Assembly: GCF_000186865.1 (NCBI RefSeq)
Contig: NW_008705565.1
Span: forward strand, 790,767-854,766
Direction of reading: 5' to 3'
DNA: 64,000 nt
Source of the DNA: Aureococcus anophagefferens
Lineage: Eukaryota; Sar; Pelagophyceae; Pelagomonadales; Pelagomonadaceae
The notes below the pieces were generated by a model that saw only the letters and a program-made list of their open reading frames with translations, was not told the DNA's origin and ran no database searches. This document shows, in pieces, positions 17,226 to 27,272 of the stretch. Every line of letters begins with the position of its first letter. The first letter of the stretch is position 1. The translations under genes and the position numbers were made by a program.

Positions 17226-19259
17226 ATGATGGGCTGCCTCTTCCTCGCATTCCTCGCCGTGGCGGTGGCCCAGAAGAACGGCGGCAGCAAGGGCGGCGGC
17301 ACGGGCGGCGGCGGCACGGGCGGCACGGGCGGCGGGTCCACGGACGGCCACGGCAGCATCTACGACGGCGGCGGCACCTGCCACACGACCGTGTCCGACG
17401 CCTGCTCGACGTCCGGCGCCGACGCGGCCTACAGCGAGACCATCAGCGGCGAGAGCCGCGTGCTCTCGACCTCCGGCTGCCCGAATTCGAACCCGCTTTC
17501 CTCCCGCGTCCATCCGTGATCCGCACCCGTCGTCGCCTCGTCCGCGCGCGCGCTGCCCGACGCTCGCGTCGACGCTTCGCGCACGCGTAGGCTCACGAAC
17601 TGCCTCGGCGACAACCCGAACATGGCCGCGTACCAGGGCTGGACCTTCTCGATCCCCGCGACGCCCAGGTTCGTCGCCGGCGACTACGCGTCGTCGCTCG
17701 GCGCGGCCCTGTCCCTCAGCGAGGTCGGCGGCCTCATCGGCATGACCGTCAACGGCGTCGAGGTGCGGAGCTGCTACGGCGGGAGCATGTACGGCCCGTG
17801 CACGGACTGGGACTCGTCCGCCGTCAAGTTCGAGTCCGACACCTTCGAGTACTGCGGCGGCCATGGGAATCCTCACCACTACCACAACGCGCCCGTGTGC
17901 CTCCTGGCCCAGATGGGCATCGAGGACGACGGGTCGTCGCCCCAGGTCGGCTGGGCCGCGGACGGCTTCCCGATCATGGGCCCGCGCGGGCCCGGGGGCG
18001 TGAAGATGAAGCAGTGCGGCGAGAACCGCGCGGACGACTACTACTGCCTCGACGCCTGCGGCGGCTTTTACGGGTCCTGGAACGGCGACGACGAGTTCCT
18101 CTATCGCTACTTCTTGATGGGCTCCGACGACGTCGTCCTCGAGAACCCGCTGTCGCCCGAACCCGACGGCGACTACTTCCCCCACGCGCCCTTCTGCCTC
18201 GTGGGCTGCGGCGACGTCTCCGCGAGCGGCGAGGACCGGACCCCGTCCATCGGCCGGGAGATCCCCTCCTGCGGGAGCGGCGCGTCCGCGGGCACGACGG
18301 ACGCGTACGCGCCCGAGGCCCTGACGGGCGTCACGGCCGCCTTCGCGACCTACGCGACGGAGTGGCCCTACGGCGAGACCTACGGCGGCGAGCCGTCGCC
18401 CGCGCCCGCGGCGCCGACGCCCGCGCCGACGCCCGCGCCGGGCGACCCGTCGGCCGCGCCCAAGCCCGCGCCGACGCCGCGGCCGACGCCCTACCCCATC
18501 CTCCCGCTGGCGGACCCGCCGACGCCGCGGCCCGTGATCATCCCGACCATGGTCCTCCACCCGCCGCCGACGGCCGAGCCGACGCGCGAGCCCGTCTTCA
18601 AGCGCGAGGACGTCTGCGAGGACGACGACACGTGGTACAAGAAGAACGCGCCGGCCAAGGACTGCGCCTGGGTCGCCGCGGCGCCCGCGGACCGCTGCGC
18701 CGCCAAGGGCGACGACGCCCAGGCCTGGCAGGCCTGCCCCGTCGCCTGCGATGCGTGCCCCTACGACTGCGGCGACGCGGACGACTCGCTGTCCTGGCAC
18801 AAGAACGGCGTGCCCTGGAAGGACTGCGCCTGGGTCGCCGAGTTCTACTACAACCGCGCGGGCGTCAAGGGCGCCGACGGCACGGAGGCCTGGTCCAGCT
18901 GCCCCGCGGCGACGCGGCGCTGCTACTTTGACGCGTGCGACGACTCGGACGCGTGGGCGAAGCGGGGCGCGCCGTGGAAGGACTGCGCGTGGGTCGCCGC
19001 GGCGACGAGCCGCTGCATCGCCGTCGGCGAGGACTTCACCTTCGGCTTCGAGGGCTGCCCGGCGGCGTGCCTCGCCTGCAACGGCCTCGGCTACGACGGC
19101 CTCGCCTGCGACGACGACGCCGCGTGGCACAAGAAGAACAGCCCGTCCAAGGACTGCGCCTGGGTCGCCAACGACGCGCCGCGGTGCAGCGCCAAGGGCG
19201 AGGACGGCGCCTTCGCCTTCGAGGCGTGCCCCGGGTCCTGCGTCGACGCCTGCGCGTAA
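17226..19259 (+). CDS. Secreted YHYH-domain protein with four Cys-rich repeats
   Basis: Exons 17226-17515 and 17591-19259 (75-nt GTGATC...GCGTAG intron) give about 652 residues. A signal peptide (MMGCLFLAFLAVAVAQ) precedes a Gly/Thr linker and the YHYH domain, with STSGCPNS early and GGHGNPHHYHNAPVCLL near residue 190. AADGFPIMGP is the usual downstream motif. A Pro/Ala/Thr-rich linker follows at about 390-445. Four Cys repeats of about 45 residues come next, each with KDCAWVA and a CP..C..C end. The first of two adjacent ATGs is used. It is probably extracellular or wall-associated. The enzymatic role of YHYH proteins is unknown. Confidence 0.87.
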
Positions 19260-19270
19260 CAGTGATTAGG

Positions 19271-20857
19271 TCAGGACTGGTGACCGACGCCGTAGTTGTA
19301 GGGGATGCTGTGCGTCGAGTCCGTGAAGCTGCGGAGCAGGCGCGGCGACGACGACGCGCGCTCCCGGTAGTCCTGGTAGGGCCGGGCGAGCTCGCCGACG
19401 TAGACCTGGCGCGGCCTCGAAATCTTGCGCCCGGGGTCCTCCATGGCCTCCTTCCACTGCGCGATCCAGCCGACGCCGCGGCCCACGGCGAAGAGGCACG
19501 TGAAGAGCGACGTGGGGATGCCCATGGCCGTCAGCGCGAGGCCGCTGTAGAAGTCGACGTTCGGGAAGAGCTTGCGCGTGACGAAGTAGTCGTCCGCGAG
19601 CGCCTGCCGCTCGAGCTCCTCGGCCAGTTTGAAGAGCGTGCGGAGCTCGACCTCCTCGGAAGCGCCCGCGGGCGCGGCGTCGGTCTCGCTGAGCGTCGCG
19701 GCGCGGTGCTCCCCGAAGGCCGTCGTGCCCTTCTTGAAGCCCCCCACGGGCACGTTTGCGGTGACGTACGAGTCCGGGTCCTGCTCGTCCGCGTGCTGCC
19801 GCTCGTACTCCTCGATGCACGCGAGCGCGAGGGTCCGCATCTCCTTGGCGCGCGGGTCCAGGTTGCGGTAGACGCGGTGGCCGAAGCCCATGAGCTTGAA
19901 GGGGTCGGCCTTGTCCTTGGCCCGGGCCAGGAACTCGGGGATGCGCGACGCGTCGCCGATCTCGCGGAGCATCCTGATGCAGGCCTCGTTCGCGCCGCCG
20001 TGCATGGGGCCCCAGAGCGACGCGATGCCCGACGCGACGCACGCGAAGGGGTTCGCCTCCGAGGACGCCGCGAGGCGCACCGTCGACGTCGACGCGTTCT
20101 GCTCGTGGTCCGCGTGCAGCAACAGGAAGACGTCGAGCGCCTTCTCGAAGACCGCGGACGGCTGGACCCAGTCGCCGCAGTCCAGCGGCGACGCGAAGCA
20201 CATGTGGAGCAGGTTCGCCGCGACGGACTTGCCCGCGCGCGGGCCCACGTAGGGCAGGCCGACGCTGTGGCGGTAGGCCATCGCCGCGATCGTCGGCAGC
20301 TTCGCGACGACGCGCACGGCCGCGAGCGCGCGCGCCGCGTCGTCCATGGCCCGGACGTCGCCGCGGTGGTAGAAGGCGCTGAGCGCGCCGACGGTGCCGA
20401 CCATGACGGCCATGGGGTGCGCGCCGTCCGGGAAGCCCGTCATGAAGGCCTTGAGCCGCTCGTGGACCGTCATGCGGCGCACGACCTCGACCTCGAACTT
20501 CTTGAGGCGCTTCTCGCTCGCCGGGAGGCGGCCGTTGAGCAGGAGGTAGCAGACCTCGAGGAAGCTCGACCTGGCCGCGAGCTCGCCGATCGCGTAGCCG
20601 CGGTGGAGGAGCACGCCCTTGGGGCCGTCGATGTAGGTGATGGAGCTCCGGCAGGACGACGTCGCCGTGAAGCCGGGATCGAGCGTGTAGAGGCCCGTCG
20701 CCGCGTGGAGCTTGGTGACGTCGATGCAGGGCGCGCCGGCGCTCCCGCGCACGAGGGGCATCTTGACCTCGATCGTTTCGCCCGTCGCCGGGTCCACGCC
20801 GCTGAGCGTGACCTCCGCGAGGTTCGGCACGTCGCAGAGGCGCCGCGCCGCGGCCAT
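19271..20857 (-). CDS. Citrate synthase
   Basis: 528 residues, longer than the usual 430-470. Catalytic landmarks are all present: the first His in FLLLHADHEQNAST, the second in WGPMHGGANEA, a third His with Arg in FGHRVYRNLDPRAKE, and Asp in LFPNVDFYSG. It condenses acetyl-CoA with oxaloacetate. An insert of about 35 residues (near 385-420, from VGGFKKGTTAFGEH) separates the last two motifs. The short N-terminus has no convincing mitochondrial leader and the C-terminus HQS is not a clear peroxisomal signal, so the compartment is uncertain. It is convergent with the YHYH gene, 11 bp apart. Confidence 0.95.
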   Translation of the reverse strand: MAAARRLCDVPNLAEVTLSGVDPATGETIEVKMPLVRGSAGAPCIDVTKLHAATGLYTLDPGFTATSSCRSSITYIDGPKGVLLHRGYAIGELAARSSFLEVCYLLLNGRLPASEKRLKKFEVEVVRRMTVHERLKAFMTGFPDGAHPMAVMVGTVGALSAFYHRGDVRAMDDAARALAAVRVVAKLPTIAAMAYRHSVGLPYVGPRAGKSVAANLLHMCFASPLDCGDWVQPSAVFEKALDVFLLLHADHEQNASTSTVRLAASSEANPFACVASGIASLWGPMHGGANEACIRMLREIGDASRIPEFLARAKDKADPFKLMGFGHRVYRNLDPRAKEMRTLALACIEEYERQHADEQDPDSYVTANVPVGGFKKGTTAFGEHRAATLSETDAAPAGASEEVELRTLFKLAEELERQALADDYFVTRKLFPNVDFYSGLALTAMGIPTSLFTCLFAVGRGVGWIAQWKEAMEDPGRKISRPRQVYVGELARPYQDYRERASSSPRLLRSFTDSTHSIPYNYGVGHQS

Positions 20858-21009
20858 GGCTGCGATCGCGTCTCACGAGCCCGGCTGCGGCGCCGCGCTC
20901 TGATCGAGATGGCTCTGGGAGCAGGGCGCGGCGCCCGGTGCGATCGATCGAGATGGCTCTCCGGATTCTGGCAAGAATTTAGCGAGCGAGGTGCAACTTG
21001 AAACTCAAC

Positions 21010-22915
21010 ATGCCTCAAATCAATTCAATATATCAAACGTTACAAACAAAGAGGTTTCGGTCGGGCAGCCACAGTGCGCCATCCAACCCGCTTCTGCGCA
21101 TTACTAGCACGGCGTCGTGCGGGGCCTTGGACTGTGATCTGGGGGGGGGCTTCGACGACTGCGTGTCCCCCGGCGGCGGCCGCGTCTCGCCCGGCGGCCG
21201 CGGCTCCCCGCGCACCGGCCGCGTGAGCCGGCGCTCCATGAGCACGAACAAAATCATCAACATGGAGTTCGACGTGGCCCCGACGCTGTGGTGCTCGTCG
21301 CGCGACGAGGAGGCCGACTCGCCCCCGCCGCAGGACGTCAACGGGTCGTCGTACACGCCGGTGTCGCGGGGCAAGAGCAAGGCGGACGTCGTCCACGAGC
21401 AGGCGCACATCATCCAGACGCTCCAGCACGAGCTCAAGGAGCTGAAGAGCCGCATGGACGACATGGAGGAGGTGCAGACGGCGGCGCAGCACGACGCCGG
21501 CGACGACGACGACGACGGCGAGGGCCGCACGCGGCCCATCGACCGGCTCTACGAGAAGGCGGACGAGTCCTACTACTTCCGCGTGCAGACCATGATCTTG
21601 TACAACGCCGTGACGCCGCGGCTCGTGCTCCACTTCTTCAACGTCATCTTCTGCATCCTGCTGCAGATCTGCGCGCTCCAGACCGTCTGGCAGTGCATCT
21701 GGATCCCCGCGAGCTCCGAGAACTACATCGCGGACGACGAGGTCGACGCGTACTTCCCCGCGGGCAAGCCCTACCCGACGAACTACGCCAACATCTTCCA
21801 CTGGTACGACCACACGCAGATCGACGGCGTCCAGAACATCACCGTGATCCCCCTCTTCTTCTGCGTCATCATGATCACGCTGACGACGCGCAACGACATG
21901 AACGAGTGCAAGGCCGGCTACGTCCTCGTCCAGTCCGAGGTGCGCTACGTCATCGCCGACGAGACGAAGCGCGTCAAGGGCCGCGGGTCCATCGTCGACA
22001 CCATCGGCGTCCAGTCGCAGACGCTGCGGCTCGTCGCGGTGACGTTCCTGCACCTCCTCCGCGGGTCCCTGGTCTGGTGCGTGCTTTCGCCGTGGGTCGC
22101 GCGCTCCGGACAAGTGGCGCTCCTTCTCTAGGTACTTTTACGACGTGTCCGCGCAGATCCTGGGCACGTCCGACGGGCCGTTCAACCTGCTGCTGAACTC
22201 GCTGGCCATGGTCTTCGTGCTCGAGCTCGACAACGTGATCTACTTCGACATGCCCATGAAGAACTTCTTCGGCGTCGAGGACCCCTACCTGAAGAAGCGG
22301 TACCTCCGCCGGCTCAAGGTCGCGCGGCAGATCTTCCGGGACGCGTACCACACGTGCCAGACGGCGCCCGAGTCCGTGGCGCGCCTCTACCACACCGTGG
22401 GCTGGGTCTACATCTGGGGCACGGCCGTCGCCCTCTTCCTCATGGGCTTCCACCAGCAAAAGTACACGACGACGGGCAAGTTCGTGACCGTCGACGACGA
22501 CTCGGGCGCGGGGCCCGTGCACCCGCAGCTGACCAAGATGTACAACTGGTGCATGTACGTCCTCCTCTTCTTCATCCTGATCGACATCCAGACCGTGGCC
22601 TTCGTCGCGTCCTGGGACCGGCCGCGGTCGAAGCTCAAGTGGGCCTTTCAGTCGCTCGGCAACTTCGCCTTCGAGGGCTGCTGCCTCATCGTCATGCGCC
22701 ACCTCATCATCCGCTACGTGCTGGGCATCCTCCTCGCCTACGGCTACTCCCACAAGACGTGGCCCGTCCGCTTCTGGGACCGCGTCAACCCGGGGCCGAA
22801 CAGGCCCGACAACGAGTACGAGTACGGCTACTACTACGGCGCGGACTACGGCGCGGACTACTACGGCGCGGCCTACGAAGACGGCGCGGACTACGGCGCG
22901 ACGACCTACGAATAG
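21010..22915 (+). CDS. Polytopic membrane protein, unknown
   Basis: Exons 21010-22076 and 22132-22915 (55-nt intron GTGCGTG...CTCTAG) give 616 residues. The N-terminal 150 residues are Gly/Ser/Arg-rich, then a coiled coil (IIQTLQHELKELKSRMDD). At least six hydrophobic helices follow, including VLHFFNVIFCILLQICAL, VIPLFFCVIMITL, NLLLNSLAMVFVLELDNV, GWVYIWGTAVALFLMGF, CMYVLLFFILIDIQTVAF and a final one before a Tyr/Gly/Asp-rich tail (YYGADYGADYYG). The motif LELDNVIYFDMP between helices looks conserved. It resembles an algal channel/receptor-like family without named members. The start could instead be the ATG at 21238, where composition becomes more regular. Confidence 0.82.
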
Positions 22916-23066
22916 CGGGATATTCGGCTTACTAATCGATCGGCTTTTTTGCGTTGTAGTTCAAGGTGCACAGCACTCGTGGCTCCCGAGCGGCGCTTGC
23001 GAGCTGGACTCGACGAGGTGAGGCTGCGCCGGCGCACCAGCGCACGCACACGCACCGAGCGGCGGC

Positions 23067-23552
23067 ATGGACCAGGAGCGGCAAGCCGTCGTGCACGCGC
23101 TGAGCGCATCGCTCGCCGGCACGTCGTCGAAGCTCGAGAAGCAGCTCCTCGCCTGCCTGCAGTCGGCCAAGTGCCAGAAGACGACGGCCATGTGCGTCGG
23201 CAAGAAGGGCCCCTGCGACGAGCGCGTGGCGCGGTCCGCCGCGCGCCGGAGCTGTCGGCCGCTGAAGCTGGAGCTCCTCGCGGCCGCGCGCGCGAACGTC
23301 TGCGAGCCCTACGTCGAGCGCCTGCGGCCGAACCTCCTGGCGCAGCACGGCGGCGACGAGGCGGCGGTGCGCGCGCGCATGGAGGGCCTCGTCAGCGACT
23401 GCGCGGCGGCCCACATCGACCGGGACCCGCAGTACTGGGCCTGCGTCAACGGCGCGCTCCGCGAGGACCTCGTGGCCTGCGCCTTGCTCAACTGCCGCGC
23501 GTCCGCGGCGGCGTGCGCGGCGAAGCAGTGCTTCCTCGAGAGCGAGTCGTAA
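23067..23552 (+). CDS. Small cysteine-rich protein, unknown
   Basis: 161 residues, helical, with about a dozen cysteines spaced in pairs (LLACLQSAKCQKTTAMC, then CAAAHID, WACVNGAL, VACALLNCRASAAACAAKQC). The twin-cysteine helix spacing is reminiscent of CHCH-type or small secreted proteins, but I cannot assign it. There is no signal peptide, so an intermembrane-space or cytosolic location is possible. The ATG has a G at -3. Confidence 0.65.
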   Translation: MDQERQAVVHALSASLAGTSSKLEKQLLACLQSAKCQKTTAMCVGKKGPCDERVARSAARRSCRPLKLELLAAARANVCEPYVERLRPNLLAQHGGDEAAVRARMEGLVSDCAAAHIDRDPQYWACVNGALREDLVACALLNCRASAAACAAKQCFLESES

Positions 23553-23606
23553 CGTTGCGTTTTTACTTGCGTTCAATGGAGCGCGGCGCCGGGCGGCGCG
23601 CGGGGT

Positions 23607-23676
23607 ACAGGTAGGTGCAGGACGTCGCAGACGAACGGGGGACAGGTAGGTGCAGGGCGTCTCCGACGCACGGGGG
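23607..23676. repeat. 35-bp tandem repeat, two copies
   Basis: ACAGGTAGGTGCAGG starts at 23607 and again at 23642, and the 35-bp units match except for a few bases, with a partial third start at 23677. It lies immediately downstream of the LPMO-like stop codon, in the probable 3' UTR. Confidence 0.8.
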
Positions 23677-23684
23677 ACAAGTCA

Positions 23685-24985
23685 TCAGACGACGGTGATG
23701 TCCGCGCAGGAGTTCCAGACCTGGGGCGTCTGCTCGCAGTCCCAGCGCCAGGAGAGCGCGTAGGCGCCCGGCTCGAGGCCCGCGGGGACGCGGACCTCGT
23801 CGACGAGCGTGAACTTGAAGTCGCCGAAGCCGTTCTCGACGAGGCCGTTGCCGTAGCCCTCGTCCCAGGCCGTCTCGAACATGACGCCCGTCTCGCAGGA
23901 CCCGCCGAGCGTCTGGCCGTCGTGGAGGTGCGTCTCGGGGTAGGCCGCGTACTCGCGCTTGGAGTCGCCGGCGACGCAGCTCGTGCCGATGTCGCAGTTG
24001 CACCTACGACATGCGTCGGTGATTCGTCGTTCCCGGTCGACCGTTCTCGAAATTCGCCGCGGGGCGCCGGGTCGCGCATGGGCACGGGCACCTTGCGCCA
24101 CTGCGACTTGGCCGGCCAGGTGCCCTCGGACACCGTCGCCGCGGGGATGGCAAAGTCGGGCCGCGACCCGTCGCGGTAGCGCACCGTCGTGTTCTCGCTC
24201 GCAAAGTCGAGGGGCGTCTTTTGGAAGCATTCCTCCGTCGCGCCCGCGAGGCCGTCGGCGCCGAGCTTGCAGAGGCGGTAGGAGAAGCCGCCCGCGTGGT
24301 TCGCGTAGATGCCGTAGGACACGGCCTGGGCGCTGCCCGCGGGCCAGACCGGCGCCGCGGCCGCGACGGCCGGCAGGAGTGTCCCGGCCATGTTCACCTC
24401 CGGGTAGGCCGTCGACGTCGGCAACGCGCCGCTCCGGTCGCCGCTGTTGCGGCCGCAGGGGTCGAACTCCGGGTTGCCGAGGCCCGCCGTGCCCGGGGAC
24501 CGCCAGGGGTTGACCTTGGTCCAGTCCGCGTCCGAGCCGGCCTCGACGTCGGCGTTGTAGCTGCGGAACGCGTCGGGCAGCGTCGGGGCCTTCGGCTCGC
24601 AGTCGCCGGCGAGGGCGAGGTCCTCGCTCGTCGGGTAGAGGTCCTTGCCGACCATGGAGCAGTTGCCGCAGGACTGGAAGCAGCCGATCTGGTACCAGAG
24701 GCACGCGTCGCCGACGCAGCCGTAGCCGCCTACGGGGGGGATTCGGGGGGTCCGGTGGGCACACGCGCCCGCTGGGACGCCGGCGGCCGTGCAGTACTCG
24801 CCGGGGTAGAAGCCCGCCTGGCTGTAGGGGTGGGCGCTCTGGCACTGGGTTTCGTCGGCGTCCGGCGCGATGGGCGCGCCCTGGGCGTCGGCGCTCTGGC
24901 GCGGCGCGGGCTGCACCATGGCGCCGTGGCCGTGGGCCGCGGGCAGCGACAGTGCGAGGAGCAGGGCGAGATCGCGGGCCATCAT
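23685..24985 (-). CDS. Secreted LPMO-like protein
   Basis: Exons 24985-24042 and 24003-23685 join across a 38-nt GTCGACC...TCGTAG intron to about 420 residues. An in-frame 33-nt GTGCCC...CGTAG segment at 24730-24762 may be a further intron. The leader MMARDLALLLALSLPAAHG is followed by HGAMVQPAPRQS, so signal cleavage would expose an N-terminal histidine, half of the copper 'histidine brace' of lytic polysaccharide monooxygenases. The C-terminal part SWRWDCEQTPQVWNSCADI matches the conserved end of such enzymes, and many paired cysteines fit secretion. Substrate (chitin, cellulose or other glycan) unknown. There is no carbohydrate-binding module. Confidence 0.78.
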
Positions 24986-25345
24986 CTCTCGTGCGACCGG
25001 TGGGCTGGTTTGCTTGTGAACTGGGTCATCTCGCTCCGGAACAAGGCTGCCCGATGCCTGAACTCGAAACAAGACAAGAACAGCAACGGTGAAATCATCG
25101 TCCCGTAAATATCAGCAGCCCAAGAGCTCCCGCAAAACTTTGTTGGGGAGCCCAAAATTCCACGCAGGACCTGTGGGCGAGACTATCCACACCAAACGGT
25201 GTGGCCTGGTCGCTCCTGCAGCCGGGTCGGCGAGCTCGGCCGCGGCGACGTCGCCATCATTTGCCTCTCGCCCGTCGTCCGCCAGCGGGCCGCCTACCAC
25301 TTGGCGCGGCCCGGCGCTCGCGAGCCCACGGCCGCGCGCCTAACC
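24986..25345. other. Divergent intergenic region, 360 bp
   Basis: This separates the LPMO-like gene (minus) from the coiled-coil membrane gene (plus). GC content is clearly lower than in the genes. It should hold both promoters, but I see no distinct box, RNA gene or repeat. Confidence 0.4.
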
Positions 25346-25972
25346 ATGCTGCGGCATCCGAGCTGGAACGGCCTCGACAAGCCGAGCAGCATCGACCTCT
25401 ACCGGGACTCGTCCTGCGACATCGAGGAGGCCTGCTGCAACCGGCGGCGGTCCCACTCGCACGACCTGCCCGACGCCTGGGACCGGCGGCGGCGCTGCGT
25501 CTTGATCGGCGCCGCGGGCCTCCTCCTATTCCTCGGCGTCGCCGCCGCCTCGTCGGGCCGCACCGCGCGCTTCCCCGCGAGGCCGGCGCCGCCGGCGCGC
25601 GCCTCGCGCGTGCTCCTCGCCGACGACGACGGCAGCCTCCACCTGAGCGCGCCGCCCGCATCCGACGGCGAGGCGAGCCGCTACGACAGCCTCCTCGAGT
25701 CGAACTTCGGCCCGCCGCCGGCCGTGGCCCGCGAGGTCAACGGCACGCGCAAGCAGTCGAAGACGCGCCGGAAGCGCGAGGAGAAGCACAAAATCGCCGC
25801 GGAGAAGCGGCGGCTCGCGCAGGAGCTGGAAAATTCGGAGGACGAGCGCGCGGCGACGGACCGGAGGCGCCGCGAGCGCCTGGAGCGCAAGGAGGCGGAG
25901 CGCGAGGCGAAGCGCGAGAAGCGCGAGGTCACGGCCGTCATGAACGGCGGCACGCTCGCTCGAACACGATGA
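25346..25972 (+). CDS. Single-pass membrane protein with C-terminal coiled coil
   Basis: 208 residues. A Cys/Arg-rich cytosolic N-terminus (SCDIEEACCNRRRS) precedes one membrane helix at about 51-70 (CVLIGAAGLLLFLGVAAASS) flanked by Arg residues, giving type II topology. The C-terminal third is a highly charged Lys/Arg/Glu helix (RKREEKHKIAAEKRRLAQEL). No catalytic motif. A TAA lies just before the ATG region in another frame, supporting this start. Function unknown. Confidence 0.65.
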   Translation: MLRHPSWNGLDKPSSIDLYRDSSCDIEEACCNRRRSHSHDLPDAWDRRRRCVLIGAAGLLLFLGVAAASSGRTARFPARPAPPARASRVLLADDDGSLHLSAPPASDGEASRYDSLLESNFGPPPAVAREVNGTRKQSKTRRKREEKHKIAAEKRRLAQELENSEDERAATDRRRRERLERKEAEREAKREKREVTAVMNGGTLARTR

Positions 25973-26055
25973 GCCCCCGGGGTTTCCGAAGCCCGCGCGG
26001 AGAGACGCCGCGCGCGCCTCGCCTCGATTTAAATTCGCATTCGCGTAGTAGGAGC

Positions 26056-27020
26056 CTACTCCGCCGCGTCGTCGCCGCCGACGGTGCAGAGCGCGAAGCC
26101 CGAGACCTCGAAGCCCGGGAGCGCCTTCGCGACGACGGCCGCGACGGTCGCCTTGCCGCCCTCGACGACGTGGGCCTGGCCCGCGAGGGACTTCTCGCCG
26201 GCGAACTTGGCGAGGCGCGCGGCGACGATCTTCTCGACGATGTTCTCCGGCTTGCCCGAGTCCGCGAGCTGGTCGACGAGGACCGCCCGCTCCTTCGCGA
26301 GCACGTCCGCGGGCACGCGGCCCGCGTCGAGGTAGACGGGCCGCGCGGCGACGGCGTGCATGGCCGCCGCCTTGGCGACGGCGTCGAGGCCCGCGGCGTC
26401 GCGGCCGGCGACGTCGCCGGACAGCGCGACGAGCGACGCGGCGAGGCCCGCGCCGGGGCCGACGGCCGCGTGCGCGTACGCGCCGACGACGTCGCCCCCG
26501 AGGAGCCGCGCGCGCCGCACGACGACGCGCTCGCCGACGTGGGCCGACAGCGCCGCGGCGGCGTCGGCGCAGGGCTCGCCGTTCGCGAGCGCGAGCGCCG
26601 CGAGCGCGTCGCCGTCGACGCGCGCCGCGCCCGTCGCCGCGGACGCCGCGGCGCCGAGGTCGCCGTAGCGCCGGAGCGTCGCGTCGGCGAGGTCGCCGAC
26701 GAAGGCCTGGAACTTGGCGTTGCGCGCCACGAAGTCCGTCTCCGAGTTCACCTCCACGAGGCAGCCGACGCCGCCGGCGCGGCGGAACGCGACGAGGCCC
26801 TACGGACGCGACGGTCAGTGGAGGAAGTTTCGCGGTCGCAGGCGCTGCGTCGCGCGTGCTCCGCGACGCGGTCCGAGAGCTTGGCGGCGCGCGCGATGCC
26901 CTTCTTGCGCAGCCACTCGAAGGCGTCGTCGACGTTGCCGCAGGCCTCGATGGCCGCCTTGCAATCGACCATGCGCGCGCCGGACGCGGCGCGCAGCTGT
27001 TTGATTAATTGGACGGACAT
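26056..27020 (-). CDS. tsf: Elongation factor Ts (organellar type)
   Basis: Exon 1 runs from the ATG at 27020; exon 2 is 26799-26056. The N-terminus is the UBA-like domain (LIKQLRAASGARMVDCKAA ... DAFEWLRKKGIARAAK), and exon 2 opens GLVAFRR and then VEVNSETDFVARN, the EF-Ts signature. It is the guanine-nucleotide exchange factor for EF-Tu. The donor may be GT after LSDR (26868; 298 residues) or a GC donor after VAEH (26856; 302 residues). The second restores the family's usual RVAxEGLV and is preferred. The acceptor is CCGTAG. No clear transit peptide is visible. A plastid or mitochondrial site is expected from the family. Confidence 0.9.
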
Positions 27021-27272
27021 CGTCGGTGGTGGCCGGTGCTCGCTGGTGTTGCTCGCAACGCTGTGCTCGTGTCGGCGACAGGCCACCTCGATGTTTTAGG
27101 TGCAAGGACTTGGATTGAAGTATTCGTTGAAGTGCAAACGTTACTTCCTTACGCCAGCCCGACAATTGTGGATCCACGGGGGCTCGGCCCGGCCCGCCAC
27201 TCGCCGGCCTGGACGCGTCGGTCGACGCCTCCAAGACCGCCTCCACGGACGCGTCCAAGCACTGCGGCACGT

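Noticed and set aside
20930..20975. Direct repeat GATCGAGATGGCTCT upstream of citrate synthase
   Set aside because: Two short copies only; likely a chance local duplication with no further structure.
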